The position numbers were made by a program, and so were the translations under genes. DNA of 64,000 bases from an uncultured Eubacteriales bacterium (GTDB taxonomy: Bacteria > Bacillota > Clostridia > Christensenellales > CAG-138): NCBI GenBank assembly GCA_902798825.1, contig CADBYI010000002.1:19877-83876 (forward strand), given 5' to 3'. Below the pieces are notes generated by a model. The model searched no databases and was not told the DNA's origin. It worked only from the letters and a program-made list of their open reading frames with translations. Positions within the stretch are counted from its first letter, which is position 1; the number at the start of each line of letters is the position of its first letter. Positions 1-14,488 of the stretch are shown here, one piece after another.

Positions 1-4053
<4,053 letters not shown>

Positions 4054-4056
4054 GAC

Positions 4057-4086
4057 TTGCGTTCACCAGACCCCCTATGCTATAAT
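4057..4086 (+). promoter_or_regulatory. Predicted sigma-A promoter for yicC-gmk-rpoZ
   Basis: TTGCGT (4057-4062) and TATAAT (4081-4086) are separated by 18 bases, and TG sits one base before the -10 box (extended -10). It starts four bases after the preceding stop codon and 24 bases before the yicC ATG, which has its own GGAGG. Confidence 0.8.
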
Positions 4087-4109
4087 ACGATGATTTTGGG
4101 AGGTAGCCT

Positions 4110-4985
4110 ATGTACAGCATGACCGGATACGGACGGGGCACGGCATCCTTGGATGGCCGCGAACTCACCATCGAGTTGAAAAGCGTCAACAACCGGTTCT
4201 TGGACATCGGCATGAAGCTCCCCCGCCAGCTGTCCTTTTTGGAGGATACCCTGCGCAAGCTACTAAACGACGGGTTGAACCGGGGCCATGTGGACGTATT
4301 TGTCAACTATAGGAACCTTCGCAGCGACGCTAAGACGGTTCGAGTGGACGAAGCGCTGCTGAAAGCATATTTGACCTCCGCCCGGGAGAGCGCCAAAGCC
4401 TTGGACCTGGTGGACGATCTGACCCTGTCTCGGGCGTTGACCCTGCCGGACGTGACCACCATCCTGCCCGCCGATGAGGATCAGCAGGCCCTTCTGGAGC
4501 TGGGCCGATCGGTCATGACGGAGGCCATCACCAACCTGAAGGATATGCGGCGCAAGGAAGGCGAACGGCTGAAGCTGGACCTTTCTGCCCGCATGGACAC
4601 CATGACCGGCTACGCCCAATCCATCGAGCGCCGGGCCCCGGCTGTGGTGGAGGAATACAGAGCCAAACTTACCGCCCGCATCGAGGAGCTGTTGGGCGAG
4701 ACGGAAGTCGATCGGGCCCGCCTTGCCACGGAGGTAGCCATCTTCGCGGATCGGGCGGCCATCGACGAGGAGATCGTCCGTTTGAACACCCATCTGATTC
4801 ACTTTAGAGAGCTGTTGGAGGCTGACGAGCCTGTGGGACGGAAGATGGATTTCCTGGTTCAGGAGATGAATCGGGAATGCAACACCATCGGCTCCAAAGC
4901 CAACGACGCGGAGCTGACCAGTATCGTCCTGCTCTGCAAGGCGGAGATCGAAAAGCTGCGGGAGCAGATACAGAATATCGAATAA
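4110..4985 (+). CDS. YicC/YloC family endoribonuclease
   Basis: The 291-residue product matches the YicC/YloC family, an RNase family shown to cleave RNA in Escherichia coli and Bacillus subtilis. It opens with the diagnostic MYSMTGYGRG and the SVNNRFLDI block, has a central helical region, and ends with the DUF1732-type segment (RKMDFLVQEMNREC, then KAEIEKLREQIQNIE). Length agrees with the family (about 290). The start at 4110 has GGAGG seven bases upstream. It leads a three-gene unit with gmk and rpoZ, the conserved Firmicutes order. Confidence 0.95.
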   Translation: MYSMTGYGRGTASLDGRELTIELKSVNNRFLDIGMKLPRQLSFLEDTLRKLLNDGLNRGHVDVFVNYRNLRSDAKTVRVDEALLKAYLTSARESAKALDLVDDLTLSRALTLPDVTTILPADEDQQALLELGRSVMTEAITNLKDMRRKEGERLKLDLSARMDTMTGYAQSIERRAPAVVEEYRAKLTARIEELLGETEVDRARLATEVAIFADRAAIDEEIVRLNTHLIHFRELLEADEPVGRKMDFLVQEMNRECNTIGSKANDAELTSIVLLCKAEIEKLREQIQNIE

Positions 4986-5000
4986 GCGAGGGGGTAGCGC

Positions 5001-5624
5001 ATGAAAGAACAGAGAAATGGTTTGCTTTTGGTGGTTTCCGGCCCTGCCGGCGTGGGCAAGGGCACGCTGGATAAGGCCCTGATGGAGCGCAACCACAAGA
5101 TCAAGATGTCCGTATCCGCCACCACCCGTGCTCCCCGTCCCGGGGAGATCGAGGGGGTCCACTACTTCTTCAAGACGGAAGAGGAGTTCAAGACCATGGT
5201 GGAACGTGGCGAGTTCTTAGAATATATGCACGTCTTTGGCAGCAACTACTATGGCACGCCTCGCTCCTTCGTGGAGCAGCAGCTGGCCAACGGATACGAC
5301 GTCATTCTGGAGATCGACGTGAACGGGGCCATGAACGTGAAGCGGTCCTTCCCCGACGCCGTGCTGATCTTCATCACCGCTCCCAGCATGAGTGAAATCA
5401 AATCCCGCCTTATCGGCCGAGGCACGGAGACCATGGAGCAGGTGGAAAAGCGCTTTGCCACCGCTTTTGAGGAGATCAAGATGATCCCGCATTATGATTA
5501 CGTGATCGTCAACGACGTGGTGGACGTGGCCGTCCACCACATGGAAGCCATCTTGGAAGCGGAGCGGTGCCGCACCGCCCGCAGTGCATTTGTTTCAGAA
5601 GCAATCGAGGAAATAGGGAGGTAA
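5001..5624 (+). CDS. gmk: Guanylate kinase
   Basis: Guanylate kinase phosphorylates GMP to GDP. The 207-residue product has the P-loop GPAGVGKGT (residues 14-22), the GMP-binding segment with TTRAPRPGE and GVHYFF, a YGTP motif, and the lid region with RLIGRGTET. Length matches the family (about 205). The ATG at 5001 follows a GAGGGGG site. Its last codons supply the ribosome binding site of rpoZ six bases later. Confidence 0.97.
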   Translation: MKEQRNGLLLVVSGPAGVGKGTLDKALMERNHKIKMSVSATTRAPRPGEIEGVHYFFKTEEEFKTMVERGEFLEYMHVFGSNYYGTPRSFVEQQLANGYDVILEIDVNGAMNVKRSFPDAVLIFITAPSMSEIKSRLIGRGTETMEQVEKRFATAFEEIKMIPHYDYVIVNDVVDVAVHHMEAILEAERCRTARSAFVSEAIEEIGR

Positions 5625-5630
5625 ACTACT

Positions 5631-5825
5631 ATGATGAATCGTCCACCGGTCAACGAATTGGCTGAAAAAGCCGGTTCCCGCTATCAGTTGGTGACCGCTG
5701 TCGCCAATCGGGCCCGTCAACTGCAGGATGATCCCGACGCCCTGGGGAACAACAAACCCCTGTCCATGGCTGTGGAAGAGATGTATGAGGATAAGCTCAT
5801 CGTCATCCCCGCCAAGGAGGCATAA
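5631..5825 (+). CDS. rpoZ: DNA-directed RNA polymerase omega subunit
   Basis: This 64-residue protein is the omega subunit, which helps fold and stabilise the beta' subunit. It starts MMNRPPVNEL, carries the SRYQLVTAVANRARQL core helix typical of omega, and includes NKPLSMAVEEM. It directly follows gmk, as in most Firmicutes. GGGAGG lies 10 bases before the first ATG; the ATG at 5634 is an alternative start. A terminator hairpin lies 21 bases after the stop. Confidence 0.95.
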   Translation: MMNRPPVNELAEKAGSRYQLVTAVANRARQLQDDPDALGNNKPLSMAVEEMYEDKLIVIPAKEA

Positions 5826-5845
5826 GGAAAACTCCCGTTGACATG

Positions 5846-5883
5846 GCCCGCTTCGCACCCAGCTACGAAGCGGGCATTCTTTA
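5846..5883 (+). terminator. Intrinsic terminator after rpoZ
   Basis: Ten-base arms GCCCGCTTCG (5846-5855) and CGAAGCGGGC (5866-5875) pair perfectly around a 10-base loop and are followed by the T-rich ATTCTTTACT. It closes the yicC-gmk-rpoZ unit ahead of priA. Confidence 0.8.
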
Positions 5884-5915
5884 CTCATAAAAAAGTACGT
5901 GAAAGGAGGGGCAGG

Positions 5916-8135
<2,220 letters not shown>

Positions 8136-8136
8136 G

Positions 8137-9966
8137 ATGAAAAATATCATGGAATCAAAAATCAAAAAACGATCCCCCTGGCGCCTGTTCTTTCGTGTAC
8201 TGCGCCCCTATTGGGGATATGTGATACTGTCAGCTTTGTTCGTTTTGCTGGCCGCCATTTGCGTGTACTTGGCGCCCTTTGTGACCAGCTTCACCTTGGA
8301 CTACGTGATACGGGATGTGGACCCCCATATACCGGCGCCCATCTTCAACCTGGTGAAGCGCCTGGGCGGGCGGGAATACTTCGTGGAGCATCTGATCCTC
8401 TGTGGGGCAGTGTATCTGGCCTTCACAGTTTTGAATGGCCTCTTCACCTACCTTCGCCGCCGGTCCACGGCCTATGCTGCCGAGGGCATGGCCAAGACCC
8501 TTCGGGATGCCCTTTATGAGCACATCAACGCCGTGCCGTACGACTATCACAAGCACGTGTCCACCGGCGATTTGGTCCAGCGATGCACCTCCGACGTGGA
8601 GACGGTGCGCCGGTTCCTTAGCGTACAGATGATGGACATCCTGCGCACGGCGGTCATGTTCGTGACCGCGCTGGTGATCCTGCTGCGCATCCACGTGCCC
8701 ATGGCCCTCATCTCCATGGTCACCCTCCCCCTGCTCACCGTATCCTCCTTCGTCTACTTCCGCTACGTGCAGAGATACTTCAAGGATGCGGACGAGGCGG
8801 AGGGTCAGCTGTCCGCGGCCCTGCAGGAGGATCTGACCGGGGTGCGCATCGTTCGTGCGTTCGGCCAGGAGCGGGCGGAATACGAGAAGCTGACCCGGCT
8901 GAACGCCAAAACCAGGGACACCAACATCCGCCTGAACAAGCTGCTGGGCTTCTATTGGGGGCTGTCCGACGCCGTGGGCTTCTCCCAGATCGGCATTTCT
9001 CTGGCGGCGGGCATCTACTTCTGCGCCAAGGGCACCATGACGCTGGGGCTCGTCACCCTCTTCTCCACCTATACCTCCATGCTCACCTGGCCCGTGCGGC
9101 AGCTGGGACGGATCCTGGCTGACATGGGCAAGGCTTCCATCTCCCTGCAGCGTCTGACTGAAATCATGGATGCCCAGCCGGAGCAGGAGCCGGGCAAGGC
9201 GTTGACGGTGGACATGAGCGGAGATATCTGCTTCGATCACGTGTGCTTTGGCTACGATGCCCCGGACGACGTATTGAAGGATATCACCTTTTCCGTAAAG
9301 CCCGGGGAAACGGTGGCCATCCTTGGCGCCACAGGCTCGGGCAAGAGCAGCCTGGTGCAGCTGCTGCAGCGGCTCTATACCTGCACCAGGGGCAGCATCA
9401 CCATCGGCGGTGTGAACATCAACGACATCGACCATGCCTGCCTGCGCAAAAACATCGGCATCGTGCTGCAAGAGCCCTTCCTCTACTCCCGCACCATCCG
9501 GGAGAACATCCGCATCGTGAATCCCTCCGCGTCCGACGCTGAGGTGGAGCAGGCGGCCCGCATCGCCGCCATTCACGACGTGATCATGGGCTTTGAAAAG
9601 GGATATGACACCATTGTGGGTGAGCGGGGCGTGACCCTGTCCGGCGGCCAGCTCCAGCGGGTGGCCATCGCCCGGACCCTGATGCAAAAGGCCCCCATCC
9701 TCATCTTCGACGACTCGATGAGCGCCGTGGATACGGAGACGGACGCCAAGATACGGGACGCCCTCTATGGCATGAAGCGGGACGGGATACTATTCATCAT
9801 CTCCCACCGCATCACCACGCTCTGCGAGGCGGACAAGATACTGGTGCTGGAGGGCGGCCGTCTGGTGGACATGGGCACCCACGAGGAACTGATCCAAAAA
9901 CCGGGCATGTATCGGCGCATCGCCGAGATACAGGATGCTTTGCCGAAGGGAGGTGACGCAGCGTGA
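8137..9966 (+). CDS. ABC exporter half-transporter (degenerate Walker B partner)
   Basis: This 609-residue half-transporter has an N-terminal six-helix export domain (about 1-330) and a C-terminal ATPase domain. Walker A is GATGSGKSS (about 398-406) and the signature is a consensus LSGGQLQR. The Walker B segment is ILIFDDSMSAVD, with aspartate where the catalytic glutamate belongs. The H-loop IISHR is present. With the next gene it forms the classic heterodimer (BmrC/BmrD, TM287/288 type) with one inactive ATP site; substrates of such pumps are commonly drugs or lipids, and this one is unknown. The ATG at 8137 is used; an ATG at 8149 is possible and neither has a strong ribosome binding site, so coupling to priA is likely. 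Confidence 0.92.
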   Translation: MKNIMESKIKKRSPWRLFFRVLRPYWGYVILSALFVLLAAICVYLAPFVTSFTLDYVIRDVDPHIPAPIFNLVKRLGGREYFVEHLILCGAVYLAFTVLNGLFTYLRRRSTAYAAEGMAKTLRDALYEHINAVPYDYHKHVSTGDLVQRCTSDVETVRRFLSVQMMDILRTAVMFVTALVILLRIHVPMALISMVTLPLLTVSSFVYFRYVQRYFKDADEAEGQLSAALQEDLTGVRIVRAFGQERAEYEKLTRLNAKTRDTNIRLNKLLGFYWGLSDAVGFSQIGISLAAGIYFCAKGTMTLGLVTLFSTYTSMLTWPVRQLGRILADMGKASISLQRLTEIMDAQPEQEPGKALTVDMSGDICFDHVCFGYDAPDDVLKDITFSVKPGETVAILGATGSGKSSLVQLLQRLYTCTRGSITIGGVNINDIDHACLRKNIGIVLQEPFLYSRTIRENIRIVNPSASDAEVEQAARIAAIHDVIMGFEKGYDTIVGERGVTLSGGQLQRVAIARTLMQKAPILIFDDSMSAVDTETDAKIRDALYGMKRDGILFIISHRITTLCEADKILVLEGGRLVDMGTHEELIQKPGMYRRIAEIQDALPKGGDAA

Positions 9967-11822
9967 GTTATCAGGAAGAACAGGATTTCACCAACGAACG
10001 AGTGGACCCCAAGCTGTGGAAGAGGCTGTACGCCTACGCCTGGCGCAACAAACGCATCTTCCTCATGACCATCGCCTGTTTGCTGTTTGTGGCGCTGGTT
10101 GACGCCCTCTACCCCCTTCTTGCCAACTACGCTGTGGACCACTTCATCGTTCCCGGCGTATCCAAAGGCGTGGGGCTGTTTTTGCTGCTCTATGTGGCAC
10201 TGGCTTTTTCCCAGGGCTTCGGCACCCTGGGATTCATCACCCGCTGCGGGCGTATGGAGATGACCATCTCCTACGATATCCGGCAGGACGGTTTCTTGAA
10301 GCTCCAGAACCAGTCCTTCTCCTTTTATGACAAGACCGCCGTGGGATATCTGATGGCCCGGATGATCAGCGACGTGAGCCGACTCTCCGAGATGGTGGCC
10401 TGGAGCATGGTGGACCTTCTCTGGTCCTCCTGCTACGCGCTGCTGTGCCTCATCATCATGCTGATCAAGAACTGGAAGCTGGCGCTGCTGGTGTTGCTGG
10501 TGGTGCCGCCCCTTGCCGTGGTGGCTCTCTTTTTGGAGCGTGCCATCCTGAAGTATCAACGGGAAGCACGCAAGCACAACAGCCGCATCACCGGCGCTTT
10601 CAACGAGGGCATCATGGGCGCCATGACCACCAAAACGCTTGTCTACGAAGAGGAGAACACCCGCGAATTCAAGGAGATCACCCAGAGCATGCGTAAGGCC
10701 TCCATCAAGGCAGCCCTGATCAACGCCGTGTTCTTCCCGCTGGTCATCTCCCTGGGCGCTGTCGGCACGAGCCTGGCCCTGTATTTGGGCGGCCAGGGGG
10801 TGCTTGCCCCGGATCACGCCTTCATAGGCCCCATATCCGCCGGTACCCTGGTGGCTTTCGTCACCTATGCGGCCAGCCTCTTCGACCCGATCCAGCAGAT
10901 CGCGTCCATCTTTGCGGACTTCCAGAGCGCCCAGGCTTCGGCGGAGCGAGTCATCAGCCTGATCGACGCACCCATAGAAGTTGTGGATTCCCCCGAGGTC
11001 GTGGCCAAATACGGCAGCATCATCGAGCCCAAACGGGAGAATTGGGAGCCCATCACCGGCGCGATCCGCTTTGAAAACGTGAGCTTCTCCTACAAACCCG
11101 AGGAGCCGGTGCTGACGAACTTCGATTTGGATATTCAGGCGGGACAGACCATCGCTCTGGTGGGTGAAACCGGCGCTGGCAAGAGCACCATCGTCAATCT
11201 GGTCTGCCGTTTCTATGAGCCCACGGCCGGCACTATCTACATCGACGGCAAGGACTACAGGACCCGTTCCCAGCTCTGGCTGCAGAGCAGCCTGGGGTAT
11301 GTGCTCCAATCCCCCCATCTGTTCTCCGGCACCATCGCGGACAACATCCGCTACGGTCGTCCCGACGCCACCATGGAGGAGGTGCGCCATGCGGCCCGAC
11401 TGGTCCACGCCGAGCCGTTCATCCTGGAGCAATCGAAGGGATACGACACGGAGGTGGGCGAAGGCGGCATCCGCCTGTCCACAGGTCAGAAGCAGCTCAT
11501 CTGCTTTGCCCGGGTGATCCTGGCGGACCCCCGCATCTTCGTGCTGGATGAGGCCACCAGCTCCATTGACACGGAAACGGAGCAGCTGATCCAGGAGGCC
11601 ATCACCACCGTTTTAAAGGGTCGCACCAGCCTTGTGGTGGCCCATCGGCTGTCCACCATCCGGAACGCCGACCGCATATTGGTCATCCGCGGCGGCCGCA
11701 TCGAGGAAAGCGGCACCCACGAGGAGCTGCTGGCCCTGGGCGGTTACTACCATGACCTATATGAGCACCAGTTCCGGGAGGAGCGTCTCAAGACCGCCAT
11801 GAAGGACATAGGCATCGAATAA
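9963..11822 (+). CDS. ABC exporter half-transporter (catalytic Walker B partner)
   Basis: This 619-residue partner of the preceding gene has an export domain (about 1-340) and an ATPase domain with Walker A GETGAGKST (about 401-409), canonical Walker B FVLDEATSS and H-loop VVAHR. Its signature reads LSTGQ instead of LSGGQ. The catalytic site is therefore built from this protein's Walker motifs and the partner's consensus signature. The non-catalytic site pairs the partner's altered Walker B with this altered signature. The GTG at 9963 overlaps the end of the first gene and follows GGAGGTGA. A bidirectional terminator lies downstream. Confidence 0.93.
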   Translation: MSYQEEQDFTNERVDPKLWKRLYAYAWRNKRIFLMTIACLLFVALVDALYPLLANYAVDHFIVPGVSKGVGLFLLLYVALAFSQGFGTLGFITRCGRMEMTISYDIRQDGFLKLQNQSFSFYDKTAVGYLMARMISDVSRLSEMVAWSMVDLLWSSCYALLCLIIMLIKNWKLALLVLLVVPPLAVVALFLERAILKYQREARKHNSRITGAFNEGIMGAMTTKTLVYEEENTREFKEITQSMRKASIKAALINAVFFPLVISLGAVGTSLALYLGGQGVLAPDHAFIGPISAGTLVAFVTYAASLFDPIQQIASIFADFQSAQASAERVISLIDAPIEVVDSPEVVAKYGSIIEPKRENWEPITGAIRFENVSFSYKPEEPVLTNFDLDIQAGQTIALVGETGAGKSTIVNLVCRFYEPTAGTIYIDGKDYRTRSQLWLQSSLGYVLQSPHLFSGTIADNIRYGRPDATMEEVRHAARLVHAEPFILEQSKGYDTEVGEGGIRLSTGQKQLICFARVILADPRIFVLDEATSSIDTETEQLIQEAITTVLKGRTSLVVAHRLSTIRNADRILVIRGGRIEESGTHEELLALGGYYHDLYEHQFREERLKTAMKDIGIE

Positions 11823-11832
11823 ATGCGCATGA

Positions 11833-11860
11833 AAAAGGAGCGAGGCCGCTCGCTCCTTTT
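11833..11860. terminator. Bidirectional intrinsic terminator between convergent genes
   Basis: AAAAGGAGCGAG (11833-11844) and CTCGCTCCTTTT (11849-11860) pair over a GCCG loop, with A- and T-tracts on either side, so it can stop transcription from both the exporter operon and the convergent regulator gene. Confidence 0.85.
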
Positions 11861-11872
11861 CGTATGTGTGAT

Positions 11873-12880
11873 TCAGACGTACTCCACTTCGATCTTACCG
11901 AAGGAAACATCCCCTTTGAGATAGATGAATACAGCGGCGTTGGGGTCTCCCGGCGGGCAGTTGCAGCCGCCGAAGGCTGCGCTGGCGTCCACCTTGGTGC
12001 CCACAGAGGCAGGAAGCCGCAGCGTCAGCGAGCCGAAGCTCACGTCGGCGTCGATGGTGGCTCCGTTCTCGATGTTGGCCCCGGTCAGATCAACCACCAG
12101 ATTTCCGAAGGACATATCGATCTTGGCGCCTTTGAAGGGCTCCTCCCCCATCACCTTCTTTTCCTGGCTGGAGAAGGCGGCGTCCACGTTGATAAAGCCA
12201 CCCTCCTCCGTGTATTCGAACACGGGGTCCCCCTTCTCCACATGGAAGAATCCTTCGCCGGAGCCCTTCCGGTGGGGAAACAGATATCCAAGCAGCACCG
12301 TAAGTCCGATGAGGATCAGCGCGGCGGGCCAGATCATGCTCCAGGTCAGCTTATACTGGGCGGGAATGATGCCCATGTTGAACAGCAGCATATACAAACC
12401 GAACAGGGCGATGCCCAAGCTCACCGGGCTCAAATCCTTCCGGCACAGCATGATCCCCATGCAGGTGAGTAAAAAGGGCCACAGCACGCTCCAGAAGGTG
12501 ATACCCTCTCCTAACTGAATAATGTGCATGGCGTTCAGCAGGAAGACCACGCCGATACCCACCAGCAGCAGAGAAAAGACGATCTTTTCCCAGCGGTTCA
12601 AATTCAGGCTTACCGTAACGTTGTGATCACGCTTTCCCTCTTTTTCGCCTTCCACAGACAGCAAGCGCAGCGGCTCTTTGCCCAATAGCTGGTCTGTGGT
12701 GACCCCTAACGCATCTGCCAGCTGCGGCAGAATGGAGATATCGGGACAGCTTAGATCGTTTTCCCATTTACTGACGGCCTGGGCGGTGACGCCCACCAGA
12801 TTGGCCAGCTGCTCCTGGGTCATACCCTTTTGCTTGCGCAAGTCGCTGATGCGCTTGCCCATGGTTGCCTTGCTTTCCAT
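11873..12880 (-). CDS. Membrane-anchored XRE-family regulator with LiaF-like C-terminal domain
   Basis: The 335-residue protein joins an N-terminal Cro/C1-type helix-turn-helix (about 7-60, with MTQEQLANLVGVTAQAVSKWE) to four predicted membrane helices (about 98-118, 128-146, 152-171, 180-201). The C-terminal domain (about 220-335) is glycine- and beta-rich, with the SFGNLVVDL and VSFGSLTLRLP repeats of LiaF/cell-wall-active-antibiotic-response proteins. Known LiaF proteins keep the LiaRS envelope-stress system quiet; here sensing and DNA binding appear fused in one chain, which is inference. The start has GGGAGG seven bases upstream. Inverted repeats around the promoter (12907-12994) suggest autoregulation. 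No LiaR or LiaS gene is adjacent. Confidence 0.82.
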   Translation of the reverse strand: MESKATMGKRISDLRKQKGMTQEQLANLVGVTAQAVSKWENDLSCPDISILPQLADALGVTTDQLLGKEPLRLLSVEGEKEGKRDHNVTVSLNLNRWEKIVFSLLLVGIGVVFLLNAMHIIQLGEGITFWSVLWPFLLTCMGIMLCRKDLSPVSLGIALFGLYMLLFNMGIIPAQYKLTWSMIWPAALILIGLTVLLGYLFPHRKGSGEGFFHVEKGDPVFEYTEEGGFINVDAAFSSQEKKVMGEEPFKGAKIDMSFGNLVVDLTGANIENGATIDADVSFGSLTLRLPASVGTKVDASAAFGGCNCPPGDPNAAVFIYLKGDVSFGKIEVEYV

Positions 12881-12906
12881 AATTGCCTCCCTTTTTTGAT
12901 GGCCTC

Positions 12907-12994
12907 ATCATAACACATTTTTCACGGTTGAGCTATCATCCGACAAGAGAATACCCAAAAAAGGTATCAACCGGTGGTTGAGCTCGAATCAACC
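12907..12994 (-). promoter_or_regulatory. Extended -10 promoter and candidate operator repeats of the XRE/LiaF gene
   Basis: On the minus strand TGTTATGAT gives an extended -10 (TATGAT, 12907-12912) without a good -35 box. GGTTGAGCT occurs at 12926-12934, over the -35 position, and again at 12976-12984, exactly 50 bases away. The second copy is embedded in TCAACC (12967-12972), GGTTGA (12976-12981) and TCAACC (12989-12994), two overlapping inverted repeats. The right-hand dyad could also fold as a plus-strand hairpin followed by CTTTTT. Confidence 0.5.
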
Positions 12995-13015
12995 GCCCTT
13001 TTTATCTCGGTTTTC

Positions 13016-13044
13016 TTTACAAAATCCCTTTCACAGGATATAAT
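13016..13044 (+). promoter_or_regulatory. Predicted sigma-A promoter for the def operon
   Basis: TTTACA (13016-13021) and TATAAT (13039-13044) lie 17 bases apart, 28 bases before the def start. It is the only strong promoter seen ahead of the def-fmt-rsmB-rlmN-phosphatase-kinase-rsgA-rpe series. Confidence 0.85.
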
Positions 13045-13072
13045 AACATGATGTAATTAGGAGGAATATGCC

Positions 13073-13555
13073 ATGGCGATTCGAACGATCCGCAAGGAAA
13101 AGGACCCTTGTCTGTATAAAAAGTGCCGGGAGGTCACCGCCTTTGACGGACGGTTGTCCCAGCTGATCGACGATATGTTCGATACCATGTATGAAGCCGA
13201 CGGCGTGGGTCTGGCCGCCCCCCAGGTGGGTGTCCTTCGCCGGGTGGTGGTCATCGACGTGGGCGGGCCCGAAGGGGAAAACGCTCCTGTGGAGATGGTG
13301 AATCCTCATATTCTCGAATCCTCCGGTGTTCAGGGGGGCATGGAGGGCTGTCTCTCCTTCCCTGGGCAAAGCGGCTACGTGGAGCGTCCCAACTATGTGA
13401 AGGTGGAAGCCTACGACCGTAACGGAGATTTGTTCGAGTACGAGGGCGAAGGGCTCTTTGCCCGGGCAGTCTTCCACGAATGTGACCATCTGGACGGGAA
13501 GGTGTACCTGCCCTTGGTGAAGGAACCGCCCGCTGACTTTAAGCAAGAGGAGTAG
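13073..13555 (+). CDS. def: Peptide deformylase
   Basis: Peptide deformylase removes the formyl group from new proteins. All three family motifs are present in 160 residues: GVGLAAPQ (about 44-51), EGCLS (about 91-95, metal-binding cysteine) and HECDH (about 135-139, metal-binding HExxH). Length fits the short Firmicutes form. The ATG at 13073 follows AGGAGG. The next gene fmt makes the formyl-methionyl-tRNA whose product this enzyme deformylates, and the two are three bases apart. Confidence 0.97.
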   Translation: MAIRTIRKEKDPCLYKKCREVTAFDGRLSQLIDDMFDTMYEADGVGLAAPQVGVLRRVVVIDVGGPEGENAPVEMVNPHILESSGVQGGMEGCLSFPGQSGYVERPNYVKVEAYDRNGDLFEYEGEGLFARAVFHECDHLDGKVYLPLVKEPPADFKQEE

Positions 13556-13558
13556 CCC

Positions 13559-14488
13559 ATGCGCATCGCATTCTTCGGCACCCCTGAATTTGCCGTCCCC
13601 ACCCTTCGGGCTCTGGCGACATCCGATCATACTTTGGCTGTGTTCACCCAGCCGGATCGTCCGGTGGGGCGCAAGGCCATCTTGACGCCGCCGCCGGTGA
13701 AGGCGGCCGCCCTGGAGCTGGGACTGCCGGTTTATCAGTTTGAAAAGATTCGGAGTCGGGAGGGCTGCGACGCCATTTCCGCTTTCAAGCCCGACCTCTA
13801 TGCCGTGGTGGCCTTCGGACAGCTGTTCAGCGAAGAGAATTTGTCCATTCCACCTCTGGGTGCTATCAACGTCCACGGCTCTCTCCTGCCTCTCTATCGG
13901 GGCGCCTCCCCCATGCAGCAAAGCATCATCGATGGCCAGGCAACGGTGGGCGTGTCCACCATGCGGCTGGTGAAGCGCATGGATGCGGGGGACATCCTTC
14001 TGCAGGCCGAAACGCCTCTGGGGGAGAACGAAACCTATGGAGAACTGTCAGAGCGCCTTGCGAAACTTGGCGCGGACCTGTTCATGGAAACTTTGCGTGT
14101 TCTGGAACGGGGACAGCTTTCGCCCGTTCCGCAAGACGAAAGCCGAGCCAGCTATTGCCGTATGCTCACCCGGGACAGCGGGAAGATCGACCTTTCTGCC
14201 CCGCGTCAGGTCATCCATGATCTCGTTCGCGGCACCAACCCCTGGCCCGGAGCTTATGCTCTGCTGGGCGAGGAGAAACTGAAGCTTTGGCGCACATCCC
14301 TTTCCGATGCGGAACCGTCTGCCGATATACCCGTCGGCGGACTGTTCGGAGACCCTAAACACGGCCTTTTCCTTCGCTGCACGGACGGAACCTTGCAGAT
14401 CCTTGAGCTGCAGGCTCCCGGCGGTAAGAAGCTGGACGGGAAGACCTTTTTGCGGGGCAAGAACATCATCGGGAGCGTGCTTTCATGA
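13559..14488 (+). CDS. fmt: Methionyl-tRNA formyltransferase
   Basis: This enzyme transfers a formyl group from 10-formyltetrahydrofolate to initiator Met-tRNA. The 309-residue product starts MRIAFFGTPEFAVPTLRAL. It carries the active-site block INVHGSLLPLYRGASP (about 102-117) and MDAGDILLQ, and ends with the tRNA-binding OB-like domain. Length equals the family norm (about 310). It sits between def and rsmB, the conserved order, and its stop overlaps the rsmB start as ATGA. Confidence 0.97.
   Translation: MRIAFFGTPEFAVPTLRALATSDHTLAVFTQPDRPVGRKAILTPPPVKAAALELGLPVYQFEKIRSREGCDAISAFKPDLYAVVAFGQLFSEENLSIPPLGAINVHGSLLPLYRGASPMQQSIIDGQATVGVSTMRLVKRMDAGDILLQAETPLGENETYGELSERLAKLGADLFMETLRVLERGQLSPVPQDESRASYCRMLTRDSGKIDLSAPRQVIHDLVRGTNPWPGAYALLGEEKLKLWRTSLSDAEPSADIPVGGLFGDPKHGLFLRCTDGTLQILELQAPGGKKLDGKTFLRGKNIIGSVLS

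Noticed and set aside
5838..5915. TTGACA at 5838-5843 and an in-frame TTG that would lengthen PriA by 26 residues
   Set aside because: No -10 box follows at a suitable distance, the added codons would run through the rpoZ terminator hairpin, and the ATG at 5916 has an excellent ribosome binding site.
9765..11432. Open frame of 555 codons on the minus strand
   Set aside because: It is antisense to both exporter subunits, whose domains and overlapping start are clear.
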